DNA of 64,000 nucleotides from Candidatus Reidiella endopervernicosa (GTDB lineage Bacteria; Pseudomonadota; Gammaproteobacteria; GCF-013343005): NCBI RefSeq assembly GCF_013343005.1, contig NZ_CP054491.1, positions 2,028,501 to 2,092,500 of the forward strand, read 5' to 3'. Shown piece by piece: positions 47,256 to 59,400 of this stretch (position 1 is its first letter; each line of letters starts with the position of its first letter). The notes under the pieces were generated by a model. It saw only the letters and a program-made list of their open reading frames with translations, ran no database searches and was not told where the DNA came from. The position numbers and the translations under genes were made by a program.

Positions 47256-50200
47256 TTGCCACCTCCTGCTGTTCGATCAGCGCCGGGGTGAGCGGCTCGC
47301 TGTGACCGTTGTACCAGTCGGGTGAGCGTTTCACCGTGGTCAGGGGCGGCTGATCACCCTCCCATTCAATCCAGCCTTGACTCGGATCGAAGCTGTGGAT
47401 GGTGCCGCTGTCGGGGTCTTTGGCGGCGAGCAGCAGCCAACCGTTGCCGACAAGCTCCTGAATCGGTGGCTGACGTTTGTAGATCTCGGTCAGCATCTCG
47501 GTTGTCGCCTCACAGATCACCAGTAGGCGCATCGCCTCGTGGATCTCGATCATCTGTCGCGGCAGGCCGGTACGCAGATCGCCACTGGTGCCGTCCATCA
47601 CGCCCAGCAGGCCGGAGACGTTGTGGGTCACCTTGGAACCGGAGCCGTACTCCTCGTTATTCACCGTGGAGAAGTAGTACTCAAGGCTGATACCGGCACC
47701 GACTGGGCCGTTGGCCAGCAGCAGTCGCTCCAGCACCGCGCCCGACTCGTCGGTGGTTGGGTCGTAGGAGATGAGGAAGATGCGGCGATCGAAGAAGGCA
47801 CCCTGGGTCACCGAGCGACGACCGATCAGCGCTGAGGCGTTGGTGGCGTGGCCCAGCTCGGGGCGTGCCTGACTGAAATCGGTAGCGCGACCGGCGATGT
47901 GGCGATACGCCTGCTTCAGACTCGGATTGTCGGGTGCGGAGGCGAGACGGCGGCAGCGTTCGTGGGCCGACTTCTCGGAGGCCTCCAGCAACTGTGCCTG
48001 CAGGGTGGTGAACTTTTTCTGCAGCGCTTCGGGAATGATATCGGCGTCGTACCAGATGATCTCCTCGTTGCAGGTGTTGTGCTCGGCCCCGATGAACCAG
48101 GTGTCATCAGGAATCGTAATACCACGTTCGACGAGCAGTGCACGCACCTCGGGGCGGTTGATCATCGCTGCCAGGATGCGGGCGTTGGGGCCACTGTGGC
48201 GACCGCTGCAGGCACCGCAGTCGTAGGCGGCCAGATGTGGATTGTTCTGGCTGATCGAGCCGTGACCCATGATCACCGGCAGCGGTGAGTGGTCACTCAG
48301 CAGTCCGATGTTCTTCAGGAACGCCTCGGCACGATCGGCCTGCTCGCTATCGGTAAAGCCCTGCTGCGGTGCCTCGGGGGTGGCGTCGCTCTTCGCTTCG
48401 GTAGCAGTGAACTGGATACGGGTGTCGATACGCTCCTGCTCGAAACTCTGGCGGCTCTTCTCCACTGCTCGGCCGAAGCCGAACGGGGCGATGCTCTTGC
48501 CGATCAGTGTCAGTAGTGCAGCCGGTGCCGCAGCGGTGATCAATAGTGCCGAACTGAAGATGTTGCGCTGGGTCGACTGGGCCAGTAGCGACTTGATCTT
48601 TAGTCTCAGTGAACGGCGCTGGCTATGGCTCTCGGCGAGCGGCTGATGCTCCGGTTTGGCAACCTCACGCACGTCGTGTGTCGGCACCGCGACCACCGGG
48701 CAGAGCACGCTCGGCTTCTCATCGTCGAGACCGTGCCAGAAGTTGAAGACGTTGAAGTGGGCCGCGGCGCCCATCGTCTCGACACTGGGGGCGAGCTCTT
48801 CAATATGGCGGCGGATTCCCTCTTCACGATCATCCATACAGAAGATGACCTGCGCCGAGGGGCGCTGTTCGCGGACTGCCCTACGGCCGCGGCCGTGGTT
48901 GGCGGCTATGGCGTTGAAGACCTGCTCGCGGTAGTGGCGTTCATAGGCGCGCAGCCAGATAAAGCCGGCGCGGTTGTCGCTGAGCTCATCGAGCAGATCG
49001 AACATCGCATCGAGCTGTGCGGTGTTGAGGGTGCGTATCTCATCACCGCAGAGGCCGAGGTGCTGAGCGATGCGGAACAGCTGCCAGGCATGGTGCTGCA
49101 CGGTGTAGCTATCGGGTCGGTCGGCGGCAGGACTCTGCTGCCAGGTCCAGATCATATCGGCAAGCTGCTGCCACGGTGCGTAGTTCTCCGTCTCGGAGTG
49201 GGCACGTTCGATCTGGCGCTGTGCCTGTGTGATCAGGTATTCCGGCAGGTGGCTGTTGAACAGCGCGTAACGAATCAGGAACTCGGAGCTGCGGCGCTGG
49301 AAGTACCAGCGCAGCACATCGAAGCTTGCCTCGAGCTGCCACTGCTTGCGGCAGATGCGCTGGGCAAAGAGGCGCTCAAGGATCAGCCGTACCGCGAGGT
49401 AGTCGATCATCTCGACCTTGGTATCGAGACCCTCGTAACCGGGATTGAGATGACGCCAGAGGAACATGCCCGACCAGCCAGGAATCTCCAGCGAGAGCAG
49501 CTCCAGATAGCGTTCCCACTTCGACGCCTCAAGACCGAGACGGCGTAGCTCGATGATGATCGTCTCGAGTGGATCTTCGGGCAGAAAATCGAGCTCGTCA
49601 CGCCATTCGGGTAGATCATCAAAGAGCCAGCCGAGATCGTTGGCGGCGCTGTTGCGCCAGGCGGCGTAGAAGCCCTCACTGCGATCGATATTGTGCCAGG
49701 CGGCCATGCCCTGATCGAGATAGGCGGCAAGGTAGCGCACCAGTGTCGGTCGCAGTTCGTCGAGCAGATCGATACCGGTGACCGCCTTCAGCACACCGCG
49801 CAGGGTCAGGTCGGAACCGGCCCGTTCGAGCAGTTCGCTTAGCAGCTCCTTGGAATGTTGCTGGGCGCGGTGGTGATGGGAGTGTTCTTCACCCGACTCC
49901 TCGCCGCTGAGCGAGGTCAGGATGCGTTCGGCATCCTCGGGTGAGAGGTCGATCAGCTCCTCGGGGTGGAGAATGTAGTACTCCAGACCCAGCCCCTCAA
50001 GGCAGGCGCCCCAGAGATCGTTGATCGCATCGGCCTCGCCGTTGAATCCCTTCTCGGCGGCGGCCTTGAGCAGTCGCTGACGACGCTTGTCACTGACGTC
50101 ATCCTGGAAGCTGTGCAGTGCATCCTGCTCCTCAATCTTCCAGTTGAGCTGGCAGCCGGTGAGGCGGTTGAGCGGGTTAACCAGTGCAGCGATGGTGATC

Positions 50201-50544
50201 TCGCCGCGACTCACGGGACCCGAGGTGCTCTGGAACAGCACCTCGTCGGCATTCAGCTCAGGACTCTCGTTGAGAATCTGCTGCAGGTCGGTGCGGTTGA
50301 TGCGTCCCTGTTTGTAGAATTTACGGAACTGCTCGATCGGCAGGTAACCGTGTACACCGCTGTTCTCTTCCACCGCCGCCAGTGCGTCGGGAAAGGGGAG
50401 CTTCTCGTAGCCGTGCAGGGTGTTGTGGTGGACAAAGTCCTTGATCGGTGCCTGACCGGGAAGCACATGTTCAAAGTGCTCGATGGCGTGGTTAAGGCGT
50501 TCGCGAATCTCTTCGATGGTAGCGGAATGGCTGGCGTTGGACAC
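47248..50544 (-). CDS. dabA: DabA inorganic-carbon accumulation protein (DUF2309)
   Basis: The gene encodes 1098 residues, intact, the usual length for the longer DabA group. It has a beta-carbonic-anhydrase-like zinc site: VIFCMDDREEGIRRH (Cys, Asp, Arg) and, much later, the His in MGHGSISQNNPHLAAYDCGA with Cys of DCGACSGRHSGP. GAEHNTCNEEIIWYDADI and SLEYYFSTVNNEEYGSGSKV are family blocks. The protein is thought to hydrate CO2 directionally to bicarbonate in the cytoplasm, driven through DabB. It is encoded between a NuoM-like gene and dabB. Autotrophy on limited CO2 is the natural reading. Confidence 0.95.
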   Translation of the reverse strand: MSNASHSATIEEIRERLNHAIEHFEHVLPGQAPIKDFVHHNTLHGYEKLPFPDALAAVEENSGVHGYLPIEQFRKFYKQGRINRTDLQQILNESPELNADEVLFQSTSGPVSRGEITIAALVNPLNRLTGCQLNWKIEEQDALHSFQDDVSDKRRQRLLKAAAEKGFNGEADAINDLWGACLEGLGLEYYILHPEELIDLSPEDAERILTSLSGEESGEEHSHHHRAQQHSKELLSELLERAGSDLTLRGVLKAVTGIDLLDELRPTLVRYLAAYLDQGMAAWHNIDRSEGFYAAWRNSAANDLGWLFDDLPEWRDELDFLPEDPLETIIIELRRLGLEASKWERYLELLSLEIPGWSGMFLWRHLNPGYEGLDTKVEMIDYLAVRLILERLFAQRICRKQWQLEASFDVLRWYFQRRSSEFLIRYALFNSHLPEYLITQAQRQIERAHSETENYAPWQQLADMIWTWQQSPAADRPDSYTVQHHAWQLFRIAQHLGLCGDEIRTLNTAQLDAMFDLLDELSDNRAGFIWLRAYERHYREQVFNAIAANHGRGRRAVREQRPSAQVIFCMDDREEGIRRHIEELAPSVETMGAAAHFNVFNFWHGLDDEKPSVLCPVVAVPTHDVREVAKPEHQPLAESHSQRRSLRLKIKSLLAQSTQRNIFSSALLITAAAPAALLTLIGKSIAPFGFGRAVEKSRQSFEQERIDTRIQFTATEAKSDATPEAPQQGFTDSEQADRAEAFLKNIGLLSDHSPLPVIMGHGSISQNNPHLAAYDCGACSGRHSGPNARILAAMINRPEVRALLVERGITIPDDTWFIGAEHNTCNEEIIWYDADIIPEALQKKFTTLQAQLLEASEKSAHERCRRLASAPDNPSLKQAYRHIAGRATDFSQARPELGHATNASALIGRRSVTQGAFFDRRIFLISYDPTTDESGAVLERLLLANGPVGAGISLEYYFSTVNNEEYGSGSKVTHNVSGLLGVMDGTSGDLRTGLPRQMIEIHEAMRLLVICEATTEMLTEIYKRQPPIQELVGNGWLLLAAKDPDSGTIHSFDPSQGWIEWEGDQPPLTTVKRSPDWYNGHSEPLTPALIEQQEVANA

Positions 50545-50556
50545 GGCTACGGCTCC

Positions 50557-52023
50557 TTATAGTGTGCCCGCAAACGCGGCGCTCATCTGTTCAACCGAGC
50601 TGGAGACCAGCTCCAGTGCCGGGGTCGGGTAGAAACCGATTAGCACGATGGCTGCGGTGAGCACCCCGGCGGCGACCATCTCGGTGCGGCGCAGATCCTC
50701 TATCGCGGCCATCTCCTTACGGACCGGGCCGGTGAAGAGGCGGCCGACGGTGCGAATCGCATAGGCGGCGCTGATCAGCACGCCGAGGCTCAGCAGTACG
50801 ACCACCCAGCCCCAGCGTTCGAAACCGCCAATCAGGGCGTGCAGCTCGGCGATGAAGCCGACCGTGCCGGGCATGCCGACGGCGGCGACAAAGGCGAGCA
50901 CGGTGAAGAAAGCGAAGCGCGGCGTGGTGCGAACCAGCGAGCTGTAGTGGGTGACATCGCGGGTCTGGGTGCGCTCATAGAGCAGACCGATGAGCAGGAA
51001 TAGCGCACCGGCAACCAGGCCGTGGGCGAACATCTGCATTACCGCGCCGGTCAGTCCGGCGACATTCATGGTGGCGATGCCGAGCAGTACCACACCCATG
51101 TGGCTGATCGAGGAGTAGGCGATCATCCGTTTCAGGTCACGCTGACGCCAGGCGAGCAGGCCACCGTAAACAAGACTGAACAGCGCCAGTGCGGCGAGAA
51201 ACCCCTGCAGCGCGAGCACTGCGGCGGGCAGCATGTCGGCGGCGCGGATCAGGCCGTAGGAGCCCATCTTGAGCAGGATGCCGGAGAGCAGGATCGAGAC
51301 CGGACTGGGCGCCTCGACATGCGCCAGCGGTAGCCAGCCGTGGATCGGGAAGATCGGCATCTTCACGCCGAAGCCGATCAGGAAGCCGAGGAAGATCAGA
51401 ATCTGGGTCTGCTCCGGCAGGGCGCGGGCACCGGCGAGCATGGTGTCCATGGCAAAAGAGTGGCCAGGCAGGGCATCAAAGAGGATCAGTACGCTCAGTA
51501 GCAGGAAGACCGAGCCGCCCATGGTGTAGAGCACGAAGTTGAGCGAGGCGGTGTGACGCTGCTTGCCACCCCAGCGGTCGATAAGGAAGAAGAGCGGGAT
51601 CAGCGTCAGCTCCCAGAAGACGTAGAAGAGCGACCAGTCCTGCGCCATGAAGACGCCGAGCATCGCTGATTCGAGCAGCAACATTAATAGGTAGTAGCCC
51701 TTAACCCGCTCCTTGATGCTGGCCGAGGCCATGATTGCGATCAGACTGAGCAGGGTGGCGAGCAGGATCATCGGCAGCGAGAAGCCGTCGATACCGAGTG
51801 AGAAAGAGGTGCCGAGACGTGGATTCCAGGGAACATTGACGCTGAACTGTATGGCGGCGCTAGCGGTATCGAAGGAGAGCAGCAAACCCCAGCCGAGCAG
51901 CAGCGTGGCACCCGATGCGGCGAGTGCGGTGTTGCGAATCAGTTGGCGATTGTCGTTCGGCAGAACAGCGATCAGCGCCGCGCCGATAATGGGGAGGAAC
52001 AGCAGCAGAGTGAGGTTGTGCAT
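50557..52023 (-). CDS. NuoM-like antiporter subunit, first gene of the DAB operon
   Basis: The gene encodes 488 residues, intact, with the conserved Glu in YVFWELTLIPLFFLIDRWGG and Lys in GFGVKMPIFPIHGWLPLAHV and GILLKMGSYGLIRAADML. It is closest to complex I NuoM. It is followed after 12 bases by dabA. An extra NuoM-like subunit upstream of DabA marks an extended form of the DAB operon. The promoter should lie in the 890-base spacer upstream. Confidence 0.92.
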   Translation of the reverse strand: MHNLTLLLFLPIIGAALIAVLPNDNRQLIRNTALAASGATLLLGWGLLLSFDTASAAIQFSVNVPWNPRLGTSFSLGIDGFSLPMILLATLLSLIAIMASASIKERVKGYYLLMLLLESAMLGVFMAQDWSLFYVFWELTLIPLFFLIDRWGGKQRHTASLNFVLYTMGGSVFLLLSVLILFDALPGHSFAMDTMLAGARALPEQTQILIFLGFLIGFGVKMPIFPIHGWLPLAHVEAPSPVSILLSGILLKMGSYGLIRAADMLPAAVLALQGFLAALALFSLVYGGLLAWRQRDLKRMIAYSSISHMGVVLLGIATMNVAGLTGAVMQMFAHGLVAGALFLLIGLLYERTQTRDVTHYSSLVRTTPRFAFFTVLAFVAAVGMPGTVGFIAELHALIGGFERWGWVVVLLSLGVLISAAYAIRTVGRLFTGPVRKEMAAIEDLRRTEMVAAGVLTAAIVLIGFYPTPALELVSSSVEQMSAAFAGTL

Positions 52024-52913
52024 TCCCGATCCAGTCTTAAGTCAGAAGGTGTTAGATGTTGTCGGGAACAGTAGATAATCCGTGTTCCCAGGCCATTTTA
52101 CTTATTAATAAGGCGGCAAAAACTACCACGAAGGGGCTCGAATGTCATTTTTCTGACTGTTTTGCCTGTTTTTATATTTGTCATCTTCGAACGGCTGGGG
52201 GGCTGTTTGACCATGTTCTCCCAAAGAGGAGCGTATTAAGGGAAGAACATTCGACTCAGTGGCTGCCGGCTGCTCACAAGCTTTGGGCCACTGAAGAACG
52301 TGCGGACTGATTACTAAATAGCTTGTGTTTGGGATAGGGGGAAATAGCCTTCATCTTCCCTCTGTCCGGGTGAAATTACCCAAGTCATAGTACTGGCAAG
52401 TGGTGCAGATGGTGGGCTGACTTATTTATTAACTACGGTGCCTGATATTGACTGAATGCAGGTTTACGAATGTCATGATTGTCAGGTAGTATCCGGGCCA
52501 AGGGATTATAAGTGAGCATGGAAGTCGATCTAACTTCTCAGCCCCCCCCCCCACACACACACACTAATAACGAAAAAAAACGTGAATATCCGGTCGGATG
52601 CCGGGTTTGAGAAGAGACCCTATGAGTTCTGTTATTAAGTCAGCAACCCTTGTTGCTGAATGTGCTAAGCACCTTCCATCTGCGCTTCGAATAATGCTCT
52701 TTATGTCCTGGGTATTATGCGAGCGTCACTTCTTTCGTTATTCGAATCCACATTTAATTCTAAGGCGATGAGTATCGCTAGTAGAGCGAACATAACTTCA
52801 TATTCATTACGATTGTGTTGAAGGTGTTGGCAGCAAGTTATCGATTAATAAAAACAAATCTCACGGCTTGATAAAGGTCGTGTAAAAAAAATAATTTTTA
52901 AGGAAGAAAAATC
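52024..52913. other. Long non-coding spacer between the DAB operon and the DUF4347 gene
   Basis: About 890 bases have no convincing gene. It contains a C11(AC)6 tract at 52542-52564. AT-rich sequence increases toward the DUF4347 gene, whose AAGGAAGAAAAATC ribosome-binding site is at about 52900. Both operon promoters must lie here, but I cannot pick clear boxes. Confidence 0.5.
52542..52564. repeat. Mononucleotide-dinucleotide tract C11(AC)6
   Basis: Eleven C are followed directly by six AC units. Such tracts slip during replication. It lies 350 bases upstream of the DUF4347 surface protein gene. Confidence 0.9.
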
Positions 52914-54414
52914 ATGATGACTTTGGTCACTAGCAAACAATCGATACAGAGAATCCTGGATAGCACAGTAATGGTCATGGCAACCCTGTATGTGGGAAGT
53001 CTGATAACCATCGGCTACGCAACAATTGCGGAAGCATCTCCGTCAGGCAGTGTGAATCTAGCGGAGTCATACCATTCCATGCAGAACGACGTTTCGCTGC
53101 AATCACCTGTTAGTGACACCGAACACCATGAACTACTGGTGATCGATGCCGCCGTGGCCGAGCGTGAAACCCTACTTAAGGGCCTCAGCCCAGATGTCGA
53201 AGTGCTGCTGCTAGGCAAGGGCGAAGGCCTGGAGCGTATCGCTGACAGCCTCAAAAGTCGCCACGGTCTTGATGCCATTCATTTGATGTCACACGGTGAA
53301 CCGGGACGCCTGCTACTCGGTGATGCAGCCATTGACCAAAGCAACCTTAACCAACACCAAACTGAACTGACAACCATCGGTGCCGCCCTGAAAGAACAGG
53401 GCGATTTGCTGATTTATGGGTGTAATGTGGCGAAGGGGAAGAAGGGTAGTGCCTTTGTTCGCCAACTGGCCGCTGCGACTGATGCCGATATTTCTGCTTC
53501 TGATGATTTGACCGGTGCGTCTTCTTTGGGGGGGGATTGGGTTTTTGAGTCTACGTATGCAGTTGAGACTCGTGTTGCCCTGAGCGATGAGGCGATAGCA
53601 GCTTATAGTGAAACCCTTGTTCCAGTAACGATAACGAGTAACCCCCAATAGCCACGATTCGATGGCAATCATCCAAATTGGAGATACGTTCGAAAATTCG
53701 TTTACTGCGACGAAAACAGGAGTTATTACAAGCATCAATCTTTTGGCAACCACTCCAACCGCTGACTCGACGCTGAAAATTTACTCAGGCGCGGAACGGG
53801 TGGTTCTTTGCTGCATACACAAACGGTGGCCAATGCTTCTGTTGTGGCTGCTGGTGGTTATACGGATTATACCGTGGTCACACTTAGTTCCACTGTGAAT
53901 ATCACCAGCGGTAACGTTTATACTTTCACCTTAACGGACGGTGCAGATTGGATTTACAATACAGTTGGAGATTATGCTGGTGGCCAGTTGTATTTTAATG
54001 GTTCAGCAGTAGCTGGCTACGATATGATCTTCCAGGTCGTTCAAGGTGATCCACCCAACGCCGCCACCACCGCCGGCACCGTCACCGCCAATAACGTCAC
54101 CCAGGCTAACGCCGGTGATACCTCATACACATTCACTGTCGTCTACAGCGATAGCGACGCTAACTTTAATAGTGGCTCCATAGACACCAGCGATGTCACC
54201 GTGAATAACGGCGCAACCGTAACGGGTGCCAGCTGGAGCGGTAACGCGTCAACGGTACCGCTACCTACACCGTTACCCCCCCCGGCGGAAGCTGGGATGA
54301 TGCGGATGACGACACCTATACCATCGCCATTGTCGGCAGCCAGGTGGCGGACGATTCAGTGGACTATGTTGACGCCAATGCCAGCGCGGGTAGTTTTAGC
54401 GTGTCGATGGACAC

Positions 54415-55138
54415 CACCGCTCCTACCGTCAGCAGCGTCTCGGTCCCAGCCAACGCCACCTACGTGGCGGGTGATAATCTCTACTTCACCGTCAACACCA
54501 CTGAAAATGTGACGGTGAACACTGGCGGCGGTACCCCGACGCTGGCACTGACTATCGGCGCGACGGGTAAGACGGCCAGTTATGTCAGCGGTACGGGAAC
54601 CAGTGCACTGGTGTTCCGCTACACCGTGGAGAGTGGCCTGGCGGATACCGACGGTATCGCCGTGGGTGGTTCGATAACGCTCAACTCAGGCACCATGAAG
54701 GATGCCGCGGGGAATGATCTCACCACCACCCTGAACTCGGTGGGCAGCCTGACCGCGGTACTGGTAGACAGCACCGCGCCGACCGTGAGCAGCGTATCGG
54801 TACCCGCCAATGCCACCTAGTGGCGGGCGAAAACCTCGATTTCACCGTTAATACCTATGAGAACGTTACCGTCAACACCGGCAGTGGCACCCGGCCCTGG
54901 CACTGACCATTGGGGCGACGGGCAAGAGCGCCAGTTATCTCAGCGGCTCTGGCACCAGTGCACTGGTGTTCCGCTACATCGTGGAGAGCGGCCTGGCGGA
55001 TACCGACGGTATCGCCGTGGGTGGTTTGATAACGCTCAACTCAGGCACCATGAAGGATGCCGCGGGAATGATCTCACCACCACCCTGAACTCGGTGGGTA
55101 GCCTGACCGCGGTGCTGGTGGACAGTATCGTACCGACC
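54415..55138 (+). repeat. Two tandem ~362 bp repeats (Ig-like modules)
   Basis: The block beginning with CACCTACGTGG-type sequence at about 54415 repeats at about 54777 with the same order of motifs (PTVSSVSVPANAT, LALTIGATGK, ALVFRYTVESGLADTDGIAV, LNSGTMKDAAGNDLTTTLNS). Confidence 0.85.
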
Positions 55139-56400
55139 ATCAGCAACGTCACCATTCCCAACAGCGCGATGAAAGTCGGCGATGCGGTGACGGTAAGCAT
55201 CAGCGCAGGCGAAGCCGGTCTGAGCCTCAACAGCGGCACCATCAACGGTGTTGCCGTCAGCGCTTTCAGTGACCTGACCGGCGGCAATTACAGCGCCACC
55301 TACACCGTGGCCGAGGGTCATACCGACCGTGCGGTCGGTGACACCATCCCCGTCAGCTTCGTGCTGGATGATGCGGCCGGTAACAGCAGCGCCACCTACA
55401 GCACCGGTATTGTGCAGAATGCGGACAGCATCGATGCCAACAGCCCGACCATCAGCGGCGTCACCGTTCCCAACAGCGCGATGAAAGTCGGCGATGCGGT
55501 GACGGTAAGCATCAGCGCAGGCGAAGCCGGTCTGAGCCCCAACAGCGGCACCATCAACGGTATTGCGGTCAGCGGTTTCAGCGACCTGACGGGCGGCAAT
55601 TACAGTCCACCTACACCGTGGCCGAGGGTCATACCGGCCGTGCGGTCGGTGACACCATCCCCGTCAGCTTCGTGCTGGATGATGCGGCCGGTAACAGCAG
55701 CGCCACCTACAGCACCGGTATTGTGCAGAATGCGGACAGCATCGATGCCAACAGCCCGACCATCAGCAGCGTCACCGTTCCCAACAGCGCGATGAAAGTC
55801 GGCGATGCGGTGACGGTAAGCATCAGCGCAGGCGAAGCCGGTCTGAGCCTCAACAGTGGCACCATCAACGGTGTTGCCGTCAGCGCTTTCAGTGACCTGA
55901 CCGGCGGCAATTACAGCGCTCACCTACACCGTGGCCGAGGGTCATACCGATCGTGCGGCGGGACACCATCCGGTAGCTTCGTGCTGGTCGATGCGGCGGT
56001 AACAGCACGTGCCACCTACAGCACCGCCATCACCGCAGAACAGCCGAGACTGCCATACGATGCCAAATAGCCCGACGTACAGCACGTCACCATCCCAATC
56101 AGCGGCGATGAAAGTCGGCGATGCGGTGACGGTAAGCATCACCGCAGGCAAAGCCGGTCTTAGTCTCAACAGCGGCACCATCAACGGTGTTGCGGTCAGC
56201 GGTTTCACCGACCTGACGGGCGGCAATTACAGTGCTACCTACACCGTGGCCGAGGGCCATACCGACCGTGCGGCGGGCGACACCATTCCCGTAGCTTCGT
56301 GCTGGATGATGCGGCCGGTAACAGCAGGCCACCTACAGCACCGCGCATCACCAAATGCCGACAGTCATCGATGCCAATAGCCCGACCCTCAGACAGGTCT
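55135..56400 (+). repeat. Tandem 312 bp repeats, at least four units
   Basis: The string GATGAAAGTCGGCGATGCGG recurs with GAAAG at 55171, 55483, 55794 and 56110. The period is 312 bp (104 codons); single-base losses make units of 311 and about 316. A further, badly scrambled unit follows at about 56400-56700. Confidence 0.9.
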
Positions 56401-59400
56401 AGCCGATTCCAACAGCGCGATACACCGTCGGCGATCGGCCTTGGCGGATAGCTCACCGAACGCAGGCAAGGCCGCTTGCCAGTCTCAACGCGGCACCATC
56501 AACCGTGCCTACGGTCAGCTTTCGACCGGACCTGACGCGCGGCAATTACAGTGCGCACCGTGGCGAGGGCCATACACACCGTGCGGTGGTGAGCACCATT
56601 CCGATGTCACTTGTGCGCGATGATGCGTGCACGGCTACAGCAGCGGCCACCTACAGCACCGGCATCACCATGCCGACGAGTTGATGCCAAACGTCCCGGC
56701 CCCAACAGGTGCGCTTGAGCCGTTGATGACGAACAGCGCGCCGATACCATCCCGTGGGCCGGTCTCGCCTCTCGCGATGCTTTTCCAACCGATACTGCGA
56801 GTGGCCGCTTCGCCATTAACGCGGCGGGAGCCGTAACCGTGCAACGGCTCGCTTCTCGACCGGAGACCAACGCCTCTCACAACATACCGTGCGCGCCAGC
56901 GATATCCGAGGTAACAACACGATGCGGTGTTGAGCGTGACCATTACGATGTCAATGGGCGCCGAGACCGACCTCGACGCCTCCAGCGGCGGTGTCAACTA
57001 CAGCACCAGCTCTCTGCTGGCGGTGCGGTGGCGACCAGCCAACAGCGATGCCACCGTGAGCGATGTGGATGTGGGAGACCAGATTGCCTCAATGACCGCC
57101 ACTCTAACCGCGCGACCGGATGGGGATGGGGTGGAGAGCCTGTCGCTCAATGCGGCTGCCACCACCGTTGCCTCGGGGCTGACCGTGGGCTATACCGTCG
57201 GAACCGGTGTGCTTTCCGTTAGTGGTAACGCTACGTCTGCCACCTATCAGAGCATCCTGCGCGGTGTGCAATACAACAACACCGATGCGGCCGTCGATAT
57301 CACCACCGGCAGCCGTACTGTGAATGTGGTGGTCAACGACGGTGCCCTGAGCTCCGCCACTGCCACCGCCACCGTGAGCGTGGTGACCGCGCCGGTCGTG
57401 ACCCTGCCCGCGGCCAGCTATACCGAGGGTGACGGCAATAAGCCGATAGCGCCACCGTGACCGAGCCTGATGGCGACAACCTCAATCTGATGACCATCAC
57501 CCTGACCCTGACCAATCCGCTGGATGCGGGTGAGACCATCAACCTTTCCGGTGGTGCGGGCGCCAAGGGGGTGGGTATCACCGCCACCTACACCAGCGCC
57601 ACGGTGATTACCCTGAGCGGTTCCGATACTGACAACAATTACGAGGCGGCATTGCAAGAGTTGCGGTACAGCAACAGCTCCGAGAACCCCGACACCACCA
57701 CCCGTTCCATTACCGTGGTGGGGCGTGATGTGAACGGCAACAGCGGGGCCACGTCGACTCTCTCTCTCTCTCTCAGTGTGACAGCGGTGAACGATCCGCT
57801 CGTTGGGGACGTCACCATCAGCGGCGGCCAAACCCCTCCCGTCGTGGCTGATGTACTCCGCGCGGTTACCACGACAATCAGTGATGCAGACGGTTTGGGT
57901 AGTTTTAGTTATCAGTGGAAACGCGCGGGTAGTGATATCACCGATGCCAATTCGGTTGACTACACGCTGCAGGTTGCTGATGCGGGAAGTGCAATTACCG
58001 TTACGGTCAGTTACACCGACCTTGGCGGAACGCCAGAGTCCACCAGCAGCTCTGCTATTGATGCCGTGGATGGTGATCTGGATGGCGACTCTATTGGCGA
58101 TAGCAGTGATCTGGATATCGACGGTGACGGCATGCTCAACACTTATGAGGATGCCAACGGTCTTAATAAGCTTGATGCAACGGATCGTGACACCGATCTC
58201 GATGGCGATGGGGTCAGTAACTACGATGAGTTCCTGGCCGACAGTGATGCAATGGCTGATGACTACCCACCTGTAGTCACTCCGCCTGCCGATGTGAATG
58301 TTGATGCAGAGGGTCTCTTTACGCTAGTCACTATCGGTAGTGCCACGGCGGTTGATGATCTGGATGGTGATGTCAGTGTGACCTCAGATGCCCCGACGCA
58401 CTTTGCCCCTGGCGAAAACACTGTTACCTGGAGTGCCACCGATGCGGCGGGTAATACCGGAACGGCGACACAGAGTGTCAATGTCACCCCACTGGTGGAG
58501 CTGGGCAAAGACCAGGTTACGGCAGAGGGTGCGTCGGCCACCTTTGAAGTGATGCTTAACGGCCCGGCAGTCACCTATCCGGTGACAGTGCCTTACTCTG
58601 TTTCAGGTACGGCGCTGACTGATGGCTCAGACCACGATCTGGTAGACGGGAGTGTGACGATTACCTCGCCTAACCTCTCAACGACCGTAACTGTCAATGT
58701 GGTGGATGATGGAGCGGGTGAGGGGATGGAGAGCTTGATCGTTACTCTAGGCGATCCAACCAACGCGGTACTGGGGCCAATAGTGACCCATGCTCTATCA
58801 ATCTACGAGGAACGTAGCCCCGATGTGTCTGTGGAGTGCCGATCAAGGTGCTGTTGTAGGGGCAGTGTTGGTCGAGCAAGGTGGTGCCGATGTGGTGGTC
58901 ACAGCGACAGTGACGGACCCTAATCCGGCCGATACCCACAGCTATGACTGGAGTGGCACCGATAATGGGCTCACCGATACGGATGGGGCAGGCAACAGTA
59001 CCTTTACCTTTACACCAGCCACTGCGGGTACCTATATCTTGCAGGTAACTGCCACCGATAGCGGTAACTTGACTAATAGTGCCGAGTTGACTCTGAACGT
59101 GGTTGCCACAATGCCGGTGCTAACGGCAACCGACAGTGATGGTGACGGTGTTGATGATGATGTGGAAGGTGCTGGTGACAGTGATGGCGACGGTATACCC
59201 GACTACCTCGACAATGCCAATTTACAGGGTAATGTGCTGCAGGAGATGGCGCTAACCGAGGATCGGTATATTGTTGAAACCGAGCCAGGCCTAATCTTGA
59301 CCCTGGGTAGCGTCGCGTTACGCGCCGGAGAAGGCAAGGCAGGCGTTAGCGAGGAGGAGATTGTTAGCCACGGTAACGACGGTGCGGGAGCTGTTGCTGA

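Noticed and set aside
48625-49548. Long open frame opposite dabA (and 44471-45202 opposite the NuoM-like gene)
   Set aside because: Both lie fully antisense to intact, clearly coding genes with strong motifs, and have no recognisable product or ribosome-binding site.
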